Origin: Xiphias gladius
Taxonomy: Eukaryota > Chordata > Actinopteri > Istiophoriformes > Xiphiidae
Direction of reading: 5' to 3'
DNA: 64,000 bases
Assembly: GCF_016859285.1 (NCBI RefSeq)
Contig: NC_053407.1
Coordinates: forward strand, 6,006,857 to 6,070,856
Part shown: in pieces, positions 1-11,582 of the stretch
Layout: each line of letters begins with the position of its first letter
Position numbering within the stretch: position 1 is the first letter of the stretch
The notes under the pieces: generated by a model
What the model saw: the letters and a program-made list of their open reading frames with translations, nothing else
Databases searched by the model: none
Told to the model about the DNA's origin: nothing
Made by a program: the position numbers and the translations under genes

Positions 1-352
1 AGCACCCCCCCATGGAGCTCCCAGGGAAATGAAGCCCTTGATGTACTTGTCCTTCCAGGCCTGAGGCTGGTGGTTGAGAAAGTAGAGGACGTAGTGGCAG
101 CCCATGCTGTGTCCCAGCAGGTAAACAGGATGCTGGTACTGTTCGTACATATCCTCAACCAGATCCTGCAGCTTTGTGAAATACTCTGCATTCTCATCTG
201 TTGGAAGAGGAATGAAGGGAGGGTTGCAAGCTAAAGGCAGGAACTTCAATTGTTAAAATTAGGCTGTGCCTTCCCCTCATTCTCTATGTTTTCCCTCTGT
301 TTTCCCCTTCTTAGTGTTTCATGTTCATTTCAAGTTTGTCTATCTCCCTGTC

Positions 353-432
<80 letters not shown>

Positions 433-3400
433 TCCGCTAGGCGTGGCGATCCAGTTCACGTAATGCATAATCATGATCCTCCTCCTCCTTATCATCTTCA
501 GCAGGAGTTTGACCTGACTGAATCAGTTTTGTTCTTTAAAGCTTTATTAATTTCTTTTGGCCACATGTTGTTAGAAGAACTCCAGAACAAGCTGACAACC
601 CCACAGTTCTGACATACTAACACCTTATTATTACTGTGTGGCAAACATGCAAGCAAATGGCTTCCTATTTATGCATTCAGAAGACAAAAAGCAACATTTT
701 TAATTATTTGGAGTCATGAGGTGGCCAACTGAATGCCTGGCTGTAAGTCAAATATTCACCTTCCTTTTAGCTTTATTTTGGTGTCCACCAAGTCCTGAGA
801 AAAAAATATTGTTGTCTTTAGCTGCTAGATAATTGACTTTAGTTATCAGCTAGTTACTTTGTCTTCCTGCCATTAAAACAAAACAATGAGCTAAGAGAGG
901 CTAAAAAATTGAGTCAGTTGATAACTTTGTGTGGGTTTCTCACTACAGGCAATCCTTTTTCCATTATGTGTAGTCATTTCAATTTCCATTGCAAGCTGCA
1001 GGAATCAATATTGTTATATTTATAATACTAGGATAGGGCGATGATATGAAAGTGAATTTTAATCAGGTGAACAGAAACGTGAATCGAAATTAATAATAAT
1101 ATTGCTCTGTGTTTACTGGATTTGTGAATAAGAAACTGTTTGCTTATATGTTCGCCATAATAACTTCATAAGGTTATAATACAGTATCTTAGTGTTGCAT
1201 TCACAGCTTTTTCCACTGTCTCCCAGTGGCCAAAAACAAACAAACAAACAAATGGTACAAATTTTATGTTAAAAAAATTTACTAGTGGAGCTTTATGAGT
1301 ACCATACTGTATATTTTTGTTTTCTCATCAGATCTAATTCTGTTGTTTCTCACATCAATACAATAATAGAGAATGGGGGGGGGGGGGGGGTATCACCTAC
1401 ACAGGATATTATTATTTAAAAAGGACAAGCTGAATTGGTATGCAGGCTCCTTTTCGCTACTGATGTACTTTTTATTCTTCAAAGCCACCACGTGCAAAGT
1501 GCCAAACCCTTTTATTTACATAGTCTCTCTAGATAAAAAAATTACACTGGTGTGTGTTATGACAATGTGATAGATATGCTGTACAAAGTTATTTTAATCA
1601 ACCAGTTATAGTGTGAGTGTATATGAGGGTGCATGTATACAGTGGGGAAAAAAATTAGTGAACCCTTTGTGTGTAAGTGAACCCATTACCTAAGTTACAA
1701 TTATTAACAAAAACAATCTATTTTAATCAATAACATACAAATAATTGTATGTGTAATAAGTATGGGCTCATGACATCAACAAAAGTTAACTGGAGCCAGG
1801 AGTTATCAAACCTGGAGTCCAGTCAATGAAACCAGATTGGAGGTATGGGTTAGAGCTACTTTGACTTATAAAAAACACTCGTACATTTTGAGTTTGCTGT
1901 TTAGAAGAAGAATCTGCTGATGTGAACCATGCCTTATAAAAAAGAGAACTCAGAAGACTTACAATCAAGAATTGTATAAAGCTTGAAAGGGTTGCAAAGT
2001 CATCTCAAAGAGTTCAGATATTCATCAGTCCATAGTGAAACAAAGTGTCTATAAATGGAGATGATTTAGTTCTGTGGCAACTCTCCCTATAAGTGGGCGC
2101 CCAGCTAAAATGACTCCAAAAGTACAATGCAGAATGCCCAATGAGATAAAAAAGAAACTCAGAGTAACAGCTTAAGGCTTAAAGGAATCATTGGAGCTGG
2201 TTAACAACTGTGTTCATGAGTCTACCATACACAAATCATGGTGCATGGTTACATGGAGTCTATGGGGACATCAATGCACACCTGAAGTTTGCCAAAGAGC
2301 AACTTAACAATCCACAACAGTACTGGGAAAATGTTCTGTGGACTGTGTTTAGGAAGAACATGTAGCTCTACGTCTAGAGGAAAAAGGGCACTGCATACCA
2401 ACGTGAAAACATCATCCCAGCGATGAAATACAGTGGAGGGAGCATCATGAGTTGGGGCTGTTATGCTGCCTCTAGGTCCGGACAGTTTGTCATCATAGAG
2501 GGGAAAATGAAGAAAATGAATTCCCAAGTTTATTAACGTATCTTTCAGGATAACGTCAGGGCAGCTGTCCACCAGCTGAAGCTCAGAAGAAGTTGGCTGA
2601 CGCAAAAGGACGATGACCCTAAAAATCAAAGTAAATCTACTACAGAATGACTTCAAATTAAGAAAATCCGCCTTTTGGAGTGGCCCAGTCAGAGCCCAGA
2701 ACTGAACTCAATAGAAATTCTTTGGAGTGTCCTCAGAGGTGAACTGAAGCAGTTCTGTTACAGAAGATTGAGCCAAAATTCCTCCTGAACGTTGTGCGGC
2801 TCTGATCAAAAGCAACTAACTATCAAAAGCAACTGTTTTAGGTTATTGCTGCTAAAGGCGGCTCAACTAGTTATTAAATCCAAGGGTTCACTTACTTTTC
2901 CCACCAGCACTTTGAAGGTTTAATGGGTCTGTTCCATAAAGACACGTAAGATTATCATTGTTTGTGTGTTATTAGCTTCAGCACAATGTGTTTGTCTATA
3001 CTTGTGAGTCAAATGAAGATTAGATCACATATATTGACCAAATAATACAGAAAACCATGTCATTCCAAAGGGTTCACATATTTTTTGCCACTGTATTTAT
3101 ATTACTTACTAGGAGCTAATCTCCAATCATACGGTGCTCCTCGGACTGTCTCATTGCGGGTATAGCCAACATTGACCAGATGTTGCACCATAGTGTAAAA
3201 ATAACCTGCAAAAAACAACAGCAGACTCAATCAATACCAGATGTCTAAGTATAAATCACCTTTACTTGGTAATAAGCATCTGAGAAACAAAGTTCATGTA
3301 AGATATTTAATTAAGATAGGTAGTGTAGGATTTAGCGCAGACCTATACAGTATGTTGGACAAATTCCTATGTATCATTGCATTCATGAAACCTTTGACAT

Positions 3401-6400
3401 TTCTGTGTCATTCAAAAAGGAAATTCATGAAAATATGACAGAATCCAAAAATCCCAATCCCCCAATCCACCATTACAGTAGTATTTCTCTCACCAGCCAG
3501 TTTGTTATAGTCAAGAAACTCAATGGGATAGGTCTGCCCAAATCCTGGCACTCGCACCTGCACCCCTGGTGAGTTGGATGACCGCCGAGTCGTCTGGTTG
3601 TAAACAAGTCTGAGGCACGCACATGGACATTCATCTTAATCTACTAGGGCAAAAACATTCTCTAATGTGACTCTAACAATATCTGAAAAAGAACAAAAAT
3701 ATGTTGGTCTCCCCAGTATAATTGTTCTTTCTGGTATTGTCCGCTTAGACCAGACTGTGAGATTTAAGGCAGCAGAGTAACGAAATCCTAGGCCCCTCAT
3801 TATGTACAGTAATACTGAGATCTAAAAGGTAATCATGAACAGAAAGAGAAAATGTAAATATGACTATAATAAGGATTTTTTATTCAAATTACAGCAGGGA
3901 GAAAATGGAATAAAAATGTTATGTCTTCAACTTCTGACCAAGGATCAGGAAATATTTTCCAAATATTTAGCAACATCTGCTGTCATCTGTAGTAAGGCAA
4001 AAATGTAGAGCAAAGGGAAAATGGTGTCATCAATTTGCTTTAAGGTGAGGCGTAATGCAGATAGAGGATAGACATTAAAGATCAATCAGTGTTACCTAAT
4101 GTTATCAATCCAGCAGTCTACACCAATAGGCATGAAAATGTTGAGGTCAATCCACAAGGGGAACCAGTGTTCAGTTTTCTTGTAGCACATCCAGTGGACC
4201 AGGGTGGGCTTGTCTATTTTAGCTTCCAGACGGTTCCCCAAGTTCCCTGGTACTGGACACACAAACGCACACATGCACATCACATCAGTGAATCACTTTG
4301 CAAGTTAGCACAGAAAGGTTAAGTACACTGTAGGTCATTGGCTTCCAACGCGGGGGTCCCAACCCCTCCAAAGGGTCACAAGATGAATCTGAGGGGTCAC
4401 AAGATGATTAATGGATTAGGAGGACGTTAAGGACATGGGCCTCATTCAAAAACATTTTTGCATTCTTCTCCTAAATCTCTCTTACTTTTTTCTGTGGTTT
4501 GATCGTACAAGTATTGGAAGTTGAATTCACCAAACTCTCTTAACTGCAGAAACTTTTTGTAAATTGTTCGTTTCATTTTGATGAAAACCAACTGTTCATG
4601 AGGAGGTGCGTGAGATGTGATCATTAGCATAATCGTTGCCCCTAAAATTGCCACATAAAGCTACCTATTCTGCTCTGTGGACAAGTTTCATTAACAAAAA
4701 TGTTACCAAAGAGTAAAAAGAACACTTCCATACTGAAATGAAAACAAAACACATGTAGCAATGTCAGTAGTGGTAATAGAGTACCATGTTATTGCTTAAA
4801 ATACTTTGTTTGCAGACAACTGATGAATACGAGTCTAATATAATTTCTAGTTTTAGTCAATAACTTTGTCTGTCTGCCATTTGGAGCTGGGCAGGTAGTG
4901 TGCAGTGGGTTTAATAGAGCGTGTTTGCTGAAAACAGCCGCCTGCTGTAGCTGGAGATGAGGTTGATGAGAGTGGAGTTTGCTGGCCAGACAACCAAAAC
5001 ACTGAGCTAAAAAATGCAGAGATGTGGGATAAGTGTGGGTTTGTCACTATGAGCAAGTCCTTTCACGTTACACATAGTTACAATAACACTTCTTGATTTC
5101 ATAACCGAATCTGAAGTTACTGGCCAATATTCACCATGTTATCTGTTGAAAAGACCCAGAAGATATGGGTTTAAATAAGTTTACTACACTTTATAGCTAA
5201 AAACTGTTTGTCACAACATCTGGCAGAATGTGTGACAAACAAGTAAAATGTGTTGAAAATTGTTTATTTTGACTAAACAGCAGATTTTCTCTGTGTTTCA
5301 TCAGATATTTCTAAGTGATTTCTCAACTTTTGTTGTGGATGATAACATTGGTGAAATAATGGCCAGGTTTGCCCAAAAACCAATCATTATACCTAATGTA
5401 TGTGTAATATATGGAGGAAGGATATGAAGGTGAAAATGATCTAGGTTATTTTGTCTGACTATATCACAATCGAGGGGACTATCCGTGTCACAGGCATAGT
5501 GCTATTAGTGAGAGGTTGAAAGCCCTGGGAAGAGCTAATATGTGGAATTTAAGGTAATATTGTTCAAATTTATACTACTATTTCTGGGGCATCATGATGG
5601 CCAAATAGTTAGGCGCATACCACATAAAGACAACGTCTACCCTTAGATTCCGTCTTGGTACTCTTGTTGCAGGTCATACCCTTCTCTCTCCCCATGTTTC
5701 CTTTCTCTGTACACTGCCGACTCTCATATATAGGCAAAATTCCAAAAAAATAAAAAAAATCAGCATCAAATTATACTACTAATTGCAAGACAAAGAATGA
5801 AATCTGTGCTTGTCTGGGCTGATGTAGTTAATACACGTTTTACAAAAAAAAAAAAACCTGCTTTATGCACTCTACAGTCTATACAAACTTACTTATAACA
5901 TTTATGAGTCCAATATGGATCTCAGAGTAACACATCTGTCCACCTGATCATAACACATTCGAAATACACATAGAAAACCTTGAGCTACATCTTCAGGAAA
6001 AGATTGGCCGAGCTGGATCTTTTAAGCCCAAAGGAGTCATATTCTTAGGCAACTAGATTGATCAGGAGAATGCTGACTATACAGAGACAAAGACCACCAA
6101 GCACACAGACTAGTATATAAATACTTACTGTGTTAGTACATGGTCTTTAGCAGCTTTTTCTGTATTTTGTTGGTTCACCTGTCAATGAACGTTTTAAGCA
6201 TCATCATGTCAAGTTATTTCAAAGCCTGTACTCCAAGATTCTGAGAACAAAGCTGTGGCAAGGCTTTAGAGCATCACTCTTTGAATATTTGTCAACGCAC
6301 ATTTTAAAAACCAACTTGCTGTATTATGCCTTTTTAGACTGTTTCATAACAAAGAGAGCTTCTGATACTGCAGAACAGAAACTGATACTGCACTATTATT

Positions 6401-7492
6401 ATAAAACGCAGCCTAAATATTACAAATACATAGAAAGTAGAAGATCCTGACAAATTTCAATGGGACAGTTTGGACTCACAGGTTCTGTTTTCACTCACTG
6501 TTATGGCTCCTAAAAGTGATGCACTGACATGTTATTTTAGAGGAGATGAGGAAATATTGTTAAAAATTGAGGAAGGGGCAAAGAAGAAACATAGTGTCTT
6601 GACCAAAAATGGGTTAAAGGCCAAATTCATGGTCTTTAAAGGGCCAGACAGAGTAAAACTCCTACAGCTGAGGTGTTGACGACCAGTGCAGAGCATGACT
6701 CAACCATGTTTTGGCCCTTAGTGCCTAAAAAGTATGACCTAGATAAGCAGGATAAAAACAGTAAAATACAGGGTCAAATGTACAGAGTACAGTGCACGGC
6801 CTCCTGTCTTGACATCAACACACAATCAGTTATTCGGACATATAATAGATAAAAAAAATAAGCTGCTGAGCAGTTATTAAACCCTAATTTCCCACACTAT
6901 CTGTGCAATGAGTGCAGCTTTTTTCTACCTTCCTCTTGGCAACAGGCTTGCTGTGTCATTATTTTATTAAAAACTAAGTAACTAAGGAATATGCAACAAG
7001 TATCCTAAATACAGCACTGAAAAACACAAGGTCTGTAAACTTGACACAGGGCCTCAAGATTGGAAAATAAAGGAGAACCCACCTTAAAGTCCTAATCATG
7101 TCAGTTGGTACTGCACTTTAGTGGTGCATATTCCCAAACAGATTTTCGTTTAAATTAGTACAATCCAGGTGACACACATTATGCCTGGTGCTTTTGGGGC
7201 CCATAGAGTTCTGGGTTTTCTGGTTAGCTGCCGCTTTTGCCCAGCTGGTAATCAAGCCTCGGTCCTAAAAGTCAGATTTTTTCTGAATGGCATCTAAGAT
7301 CCTTCAACAACACTTCTTTAAGATTCTTCAGCTACACTTACCGATAATGAGTGGTGGAGTGCTGTTGCTTGGTACTTTGGGTTTGGCGTTGGGCGGGAAG
7401 ACAATGTTGACGATCCAGAAACCTGAGGAGTGATGAAGCCCCAGCAGAAATACAACCAGCAGCACCGAGCACAGTTGTACAGTGGACCCCAT
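1..7492 (-). CDS. lcat: Lecithin-cholesterol acyltransferase, partial (first five coding exons)
   Basis: Secreted plasma enzyme that moves a fatty acyl chain from phosphatidylcholine to cholesterol on HDL. Coding exons read on the minus strand: 7492-7342, 4252-4096, 3609-3494, 3205-3110 and 197-1. All junctions are GT-AG and in phase, giving 239 residues; the C-terminal half lies off the left edge. Residues 1-24 form a signal peptide, and the mature start FWIVN aligns with human FWLLN. The sequence then shows LGNRLEAK (55-62), the lid Cys pair C73/C97, a glycosylation site N107-Q-T, and the lipase motif GHSMG with nucleophile Ser204. VDCWIDN, GHSMGC and [11 protein letters not shown] fit LCAT better than its paralogue PLA2G15 (which has AHSMGN). 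The ATG at 7492 is chosen because it opens the signal peptide directly before the conserved mature N-terminus. The residue matching human free Cys31 is Asn54. Intron 4 carries a Tc1-like element. Confidence 0.95.
359..433. repeat. (TG)n microsatellite
   Basis: About 37 TG units with one TA interruption near the right end. It produces spurious Cys/Val open frames. Confidence 0.97.
790..1010. repeat. Dispersed fish repeat, partial copy
   Basis: Shares ordered blocks with 4830-5090 and 48190-48470: ACTTTGTCT.CCTGCCATT, AACAATGAGCTAA and GTGTGGGTTTCTCACTA. Diverged and partial. Confidence 0.55.
1375..1390. repeat. Poly-G tract
   Basis: Sixteen uninterrupted G residues inside lcat intron 4. Confidence 0.95.
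1640..3093 (+). mobile_element. Tc1-like transposon, degenerate, with intact ends
   Basis: A 1454-bp Tc1/mariner element. Its terminal inverted repeats begin CAGTGGGGAAAAAAATTAGT on the left and, read inward on the other strand, CAGTGGCAAAAAATATGTGA on the right; both continue to GAACCCTTTG. Each end is flanked by TA, the target duplication of this superfamily. It lies within lcat intron 4, opposite to the host gene's transcription. Confidence 0.92.
1929..2877 (+). pseudogene. Tc1-like transposase, broken
   Basis: Conceptual translation shows the Tc1 order: an N-terminal DNA-binding part starting MPYKK, then [17 protein letters not shown], then [18 protein letters not shown] near the third catalytic acidic residue. 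Several stop codons and frameshifts mean it cannot make an active enzyme. The minus-strand open frame at 2249-2656 is its antisense shadow. Confidence 0.85.
4830..5090. repeat. Dispersed fish repeat, copy 2
   Basis: Shares CAGTGGGTTT, GCTGAAAACAGC.GCCTGCTG, a GAGCTAAAAA-like block and GTGTGGGTTTGTCACTATGAG, in the same order, with 48190-48470. Probably an old non-autonomous transposon family; I cannot name the superfamily. Confidence 0.65.
5583..5757 (+). repeat. Degenerate tRNA-derived SINE
   Basis: The left part has a weathered A-box-like tract (TGGCCAAATAGTTAGGCGCA) and a B-box-like tract (TTAGATTCCG). These are followed by GCAGGTCATACCCTTCTCTC, CCCATGTTTCC and an A-rich tail, the body I associate with percomorph tRNA-SINEs. 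Identification rests on recall of the family. Confidence 0.6.
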
Positions 7493-7547
7493 GTTTCTTT
7501 CAACCACTTGTGCAGTTGGACAGCGCTTTGTCTCGGTTTGAATGCTG
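7493..7547 (-). other. lcat: lcat 5' UTR, part in the first coding exon
   Basis: On the minus strand a strong acceptor (pyrimidine-rich stretch ending in CAG at 7550-7548) lies 55 bases before the start codon. The first coding exon therefore probably begins at 7547 and is joined to an upstream non-coding exon. Inferred from splice signals only. Confidence 0.5.
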
Positions 7548-8157
7548 CTGGAGGCGAGGGGAGAGGCTGGCCGGCCAGAATACGTAGGGACAGACCATTG
7601 GAAAGGTTAGGCTTTATCACCTGATCTACTGTAAAACTATATTCACTCCTGGCCAACAGGAGTGGATAACAAGCGTGAATAACATATTAGCATGTTTGAC
7701 CTCTTTTAATCTCTGAAACACTTGGTTTACAGAGAGAATGATAAATCAAATATTCATCAGCCCACGCGACACGCTCACGCGGACAAACGGACACAGGCAA
7801 GATACAGGCAGGGACAAATAAAAAGTGTATAGGTTACCCATTGCCCTATTGATTCTTCCAAATCACTCGTATTTATTCACACAACAGAATGTAAATAATT
7901 GACAAAGACCAATGAAAAGAGAATAAAAATGTTCTGACTCAAAAAAAACTTTTTTATAGAGAAACAACAAACATTTTAATAACATTTTTTTAAATCAATA
8001 TGCATAGGCTATCCAGCTGTTATAAGTATTATATTTCGATAATGATTATTCGCTTAAGATTAATGATGTAGGCTAGGCTACACTGTACCATTCAAGTTCA
8101 GTAAAACAAATGTTGCATTTACATTGCGCAGTAAAATAGTATCATGAGAAAACTTAC

Positions 8158-8262
8158 GTCAAAGCCAAAGCTTCCACTTCCCTTCGCACTCAGCAGAATT
8201 CAGTTGTGAGTGTCCGGACAGCGAGAACTTTCCGGTCAACTTGTGCTGCCTTCAAGATTCTC
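8158..8262 (-). other. lcat: Candidate non-coding first exon and promoter of lcat
   Basis: On the minus strand this segment ends in a consensus donor (GAC|GTAAGT, boundary 8158/8157). It would splice to the acceptor at 7548, giving an intron of about 610 bases. Its upstream part is richer in CpG and holds an ETS-like CCGGAAAG on the minus strand near 8227-8237, common near vertebrate transcription starts. The 5' limit is a guess. Confidence 0.4.
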
Positions 8263-8611
8263 GTAAACGCCGTACTTTAGGACGTTTTTTGTGGAAATAT
8301 TAATAGTTTGCAGCAACAACATCGGCGAGGTTGTATATCATTGTAACATATAATAAATTATTTGGCATTTGGCAACTTGTTTCAGAAACCTATATACAGA
8401 CCTTATATTGCTCCACATAGCCAGAATTAAAAGGAAATAATGCGTAAGATTGATGTTTATATGTAGCGATTAAAACCATGAATTATTGATCAGATCTCTA
8501 CCCTCTGTAACCCCAAAATGTACATGCATTTAACCTGCCTAGAAATTCATTACATGCGCAAAATACCATTCGTATTCAAAATTTGAGACGCCGCTCGAAG
8601 GCAGCTTGTTA

Positions 8612-8645
8612 TAACGTCATCAAACCTTGCTGTTACCATGGTAGC
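8612..8645. promoter_or_regulatory. X-box (RFX)-like palindrome next to a CRE-like site
   Basis: GTTACCATGGTAGC at 8632-8645 is close to the palindromic RFX X-box (GTTNCCATGGNAAC). ACGTCA, a CRE half-site, lies at 8614-8619. Nearby CpG-containing sequence (8588-8655) stands out from the AT-rich surroundings. Function is inferred from motifs only. Confidence 0.35.
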
Positions 8646-9817
8646 GACAACGCTACAGGCTTCATTAGCACGGCAGTTGAACTAATTCTCCAATCATAAT
8701 TACAATATTTTATAAATAGTTCGTCTCACAAAGTCTTGTTTGTTTCATGAGGCTGGTGACAGAAAATACTTTGCAAATATGAAAATATTTCTTAGCTACT
8801 ACTTTACCTGAGAGTGACAACGGGTATAACAACATCCTGACCATAATACACTCAGTTTATTCACATATGTGCTTCAGTCACACGCACCTTGAGCCACACG
8901 CACCCAAGGGAGGTTACCACAGAGCATCAACTTTTGGTACATGTTTGGGCACTTTAAGTGGGGCACTGTCATTGCCTCATACATCTTCTACCTGGAAATC
9001 CCCTAACACCCCAATTGTCATGATAATGTGAGGGAATTTAATCCAGATGTTTAGCCAAGTAATGGGCCTATTGGACACGCATATTTTCCTACTGCTTAAT
9101 GAAAGTTTTTCACTGATTAAACCACTTATTCGTACTACCCACTAAAGTCATGCTTGTTTGGTAAGAGAAATTACCGCTCCACTACAAACAATTTGTGTGT
9201 CTTTTGCTCAGATACCTGTATGCACTCTAAGTTTTTTTTAACATTTTTATACTGACCAGAAGCATACATTCTGACCAGTACATACTGTATGTAACATCAT
9301 GTCGGAGGTGTTGATTGATATTGTTAATGTAATTGTTGATGTCAAATCATCAATTAATCACAGTCTCTATGTGTCACACAGAGTGGGCTAATCAGGCACC
9401 CCAGTGGCTATACCATCTATGTGCATTATTTTGTCTTCTAATTATGGCTAAATAAACACATTTCTAAAATACAATAGATTAAAAATACTACACTATATTT
9501 GGAAATCAGTTACCCCTGCCAGTACTGTAAAGAGACTGCCTACATTGTCACATGGTGTGAAACTATCTGGACATACGTATTTTTGAATTATCCTTCTTTT
9601 ATATAGTCCTTAGTGCTCTTACTCTTTCTTCATGCTAGATAGCTGAGTTCCACATGGACACTTTGCCCTATACCCACATCCACATCCCCCTGGTCACTTA
9701 TTGCGTTGTCTTCAGTCAATAATGGCTGCTTTGAGTATGCCAGGTAGATGATGAAATGTGACCAATATCATAGGGCATTTGTGATTCATGGCCGTTGTTT
9801 GCTTTACTGTGGAGATG

Positions 9818-9865
9818 CACACACACCACACACGCGCGCACACACACACACACACAGATACACAG

Positions 9866-9928
<63 letters not shown>
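9818..9928. repeat. (CA)n microsatellite
   Basis: Long CA tract with CG and GATA-like interruptions in its left third and about 30 uninterrupted units on the right. Confidence 0.97.
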
Positions 9929-9931
<3 letters not shown>

Positions 9932-10008
9932 CTAGGTTATTACCAACAGTAAAAAAATCCCTAGCATGATGTATAGAGGGGTTTTTCAATTGTTCTGTCT
10001 GTTCTGTC

Positions 10009-10033
10009 TAACCCTAACCCTAACCCTAACCCC
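10009..10033. repeat. Short interstitial telomere-like tract
   Basis: Four tandem TAACCC units (vertebrate telomere motif), 80 bp right of the CA tract and far from any chromosome end implied by the flanking genes. Confidence 0.9.
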
Positions 10034-11284
10034 TTTACATGAATAAACCATTTAATACAGTAGCAGTAGGTTAGTTAGTTATCATTCTAAAAAAAAAAAT
10101 TATAGAGAGAGGGATGGCACAAGAGGACAACTGTTAATGAGTAACTGCTGGACCTACAGTCAGGGACATGTAGAATACTTCCCTACAAAATCATTTTATG
10201 GGGATGTTTTGAAAAAGGAAGAGAGGGAAAATTAAGGCTTGGGTGAGTTGGCAACACTGTATACTGTTTGTATACAGAATACAGTATAAGTATTTAAGTA
10301 AGTAATATTAGATTGAGCCCAGTAGTAGTTATTTTTCAGCCATGATCTCCACTGATAGATGGAATGTATGTGTTGAAACAATGTACTTGTTGAAAGTAGA
10401 GTAAAGTTGACTTGGTAACACACAACTAATTAACACTACTCCAAATAACTATTCCCATTAGATACAGAGAGCTCTGTTAGTAACAATCAATTCAAGAATC
10501 CAGACAAAACTCCAGATGTATCTAAGCGTTAATTAAATTGTCGGGGGGTTAACTTGGTAGAGATACTTGTGATGCATCTGGCACTGCAGTGGGTTGGAGA
10601 GCCAGGAAATGCCTTGATATGCTCTGACTCCTTTCATTTCTCAGAAGCCTGAGATCATTTTATTTCGGTTTTCAAAGATATTTTATCCAAGTTGTTGCCA
10701 AGGCATTCCAGAAAAATAACAACACTGTGTGCCAGTTAGATTTATGTTGATTCCTGTCAGTCTGAAAGGAAATAAATTGGTGGATTCGAATGCAAAACAG
10801 GCTCTGTGGAGAGAAGGAATGGATTAGAAGTAATATTGTGCACATGAGAAGTTAAAGGAATGATAAGAGGAAAGTGACTGAAAGGTGAACGATACATTTA
10901 GGGTAAGATTACTGTGATATTATTAACACTGAAAAAAACATCTAGATAAAAATTACATTGGGCATTGAAAGGCAGCAACAGGAAAAGGTGACCATGGACA
11001 AGAAATAATACAGCACTTTCTTTCAGCGAAAATTGTATATAGAGGAAAAACACAAAATTTAAAGAAAATTTAAATACAAAAAAATAAACTATTAAAGTGC
11101 AAAGCAGTTGTGAACATCTTAATGGAGTAAGGATGGAAGACCAATTAGTGGGAAACTGTGAGGAAAATTCCACCAAAGTAGGTTAAAACCTACAAGTTGA
11201 ATTTCCCACCGTCAAGAAGAGGGCGCTAAAACAACGCATTGCTTAACAAGCGCCTCGGAATCCTACAGGAGAAGAAATCGAATG

Positions 11285-11301
11285 ACCCGGAAATGGGCGG
11301 G
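11285..11301 (+). promoter_or_regulatory. uba2: uba2 proximal promoter: ETS site plus GC box
   Basis: ACCCGGAAAT (ETS/GABP core) is followed directly by GGGCGGG (Sp1-type), about 90 bases before the start codon and without a TATA box. This is typical of housekeeping promoters. Confidence 0.55.
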
Positions 11302-11380
11302 ACTTCGAGTCTGTTGGAGAAGACGCTAGCCGCTAGCCTCTTGGTGCTGCAGGCTCTGGTTCTGTCTCTATCCGATCGAC

Positions 11381-11543
11381 ATGGTCCAACTGGTGGGTTC
11401 CCTCCGAAAAGAGCTGGCTGACTCCCTTTCCAGCTGCAAGGTGCTGGTGGTGGGAGCGGGAGGGATTGGCTGTGAGCTGTTGAAGAACCTCGTCCTCACC
11501 GGCTTCAAAAACATCGAAGTGGTCCGTCACATTTATGGTTGTT

Positions 11544-11582
<39 letters not shown>

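Larger units (their letters stand above)
198..3109 (-). other. lcat: lcat intron 4
   Basis: Non-coding interval between coding exons 4 and 5. It contains a (TG)n tract, a partial dispersed repeat, a run of 16 G and a Tc1-like element, each listed separately. No host exon was seen. Confidence 0.8.
4253..7341 (-). other. lcat: lcat intron 1
   Basis: About 3.1 kb of non-coding sequence with one dispersed repeat (4830-5090) and one degenerate tRNA-derived SINE (5583-5757). The plus-strand open frame at 6470-6679 has no recognisable domain or splice context. Confidence 0.75.
7548..11170. other. lcat-uba2 head-to-head spacer
   Basis: Apart from the candidate lcat exon (8158-8262), an X-box/CRE-like cluster (8612-8645), a (CA)n tract and a telomere-like tract, no coding sequence was recognised. 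The remaining sequence is AT-rich and featureless to my eye. Confidence 0.6.

Noticed and set aside
250..612. Open frame with a long Cys/Val run
   Set aside because: Produced by the (TG)n microsatellite in an lcat intron; the same applies to the frames around 9712-9989.
2249..2656. 135-codon minus-strand open frame
   Set aside because: Antisense of the degenerate Tc1 transposase on the plus strand.
1..7492. Assignment to PLA2G15 instead of lcat
   Set aside because: [22 protein letters not shown] and [11 protein letters not shown] follow LCAT; PLA2G15 has different residues at these places (for example AHSMGN).
10009..10033. A true chromosome end
   Set aside because: Only four units, embedded between two genes.
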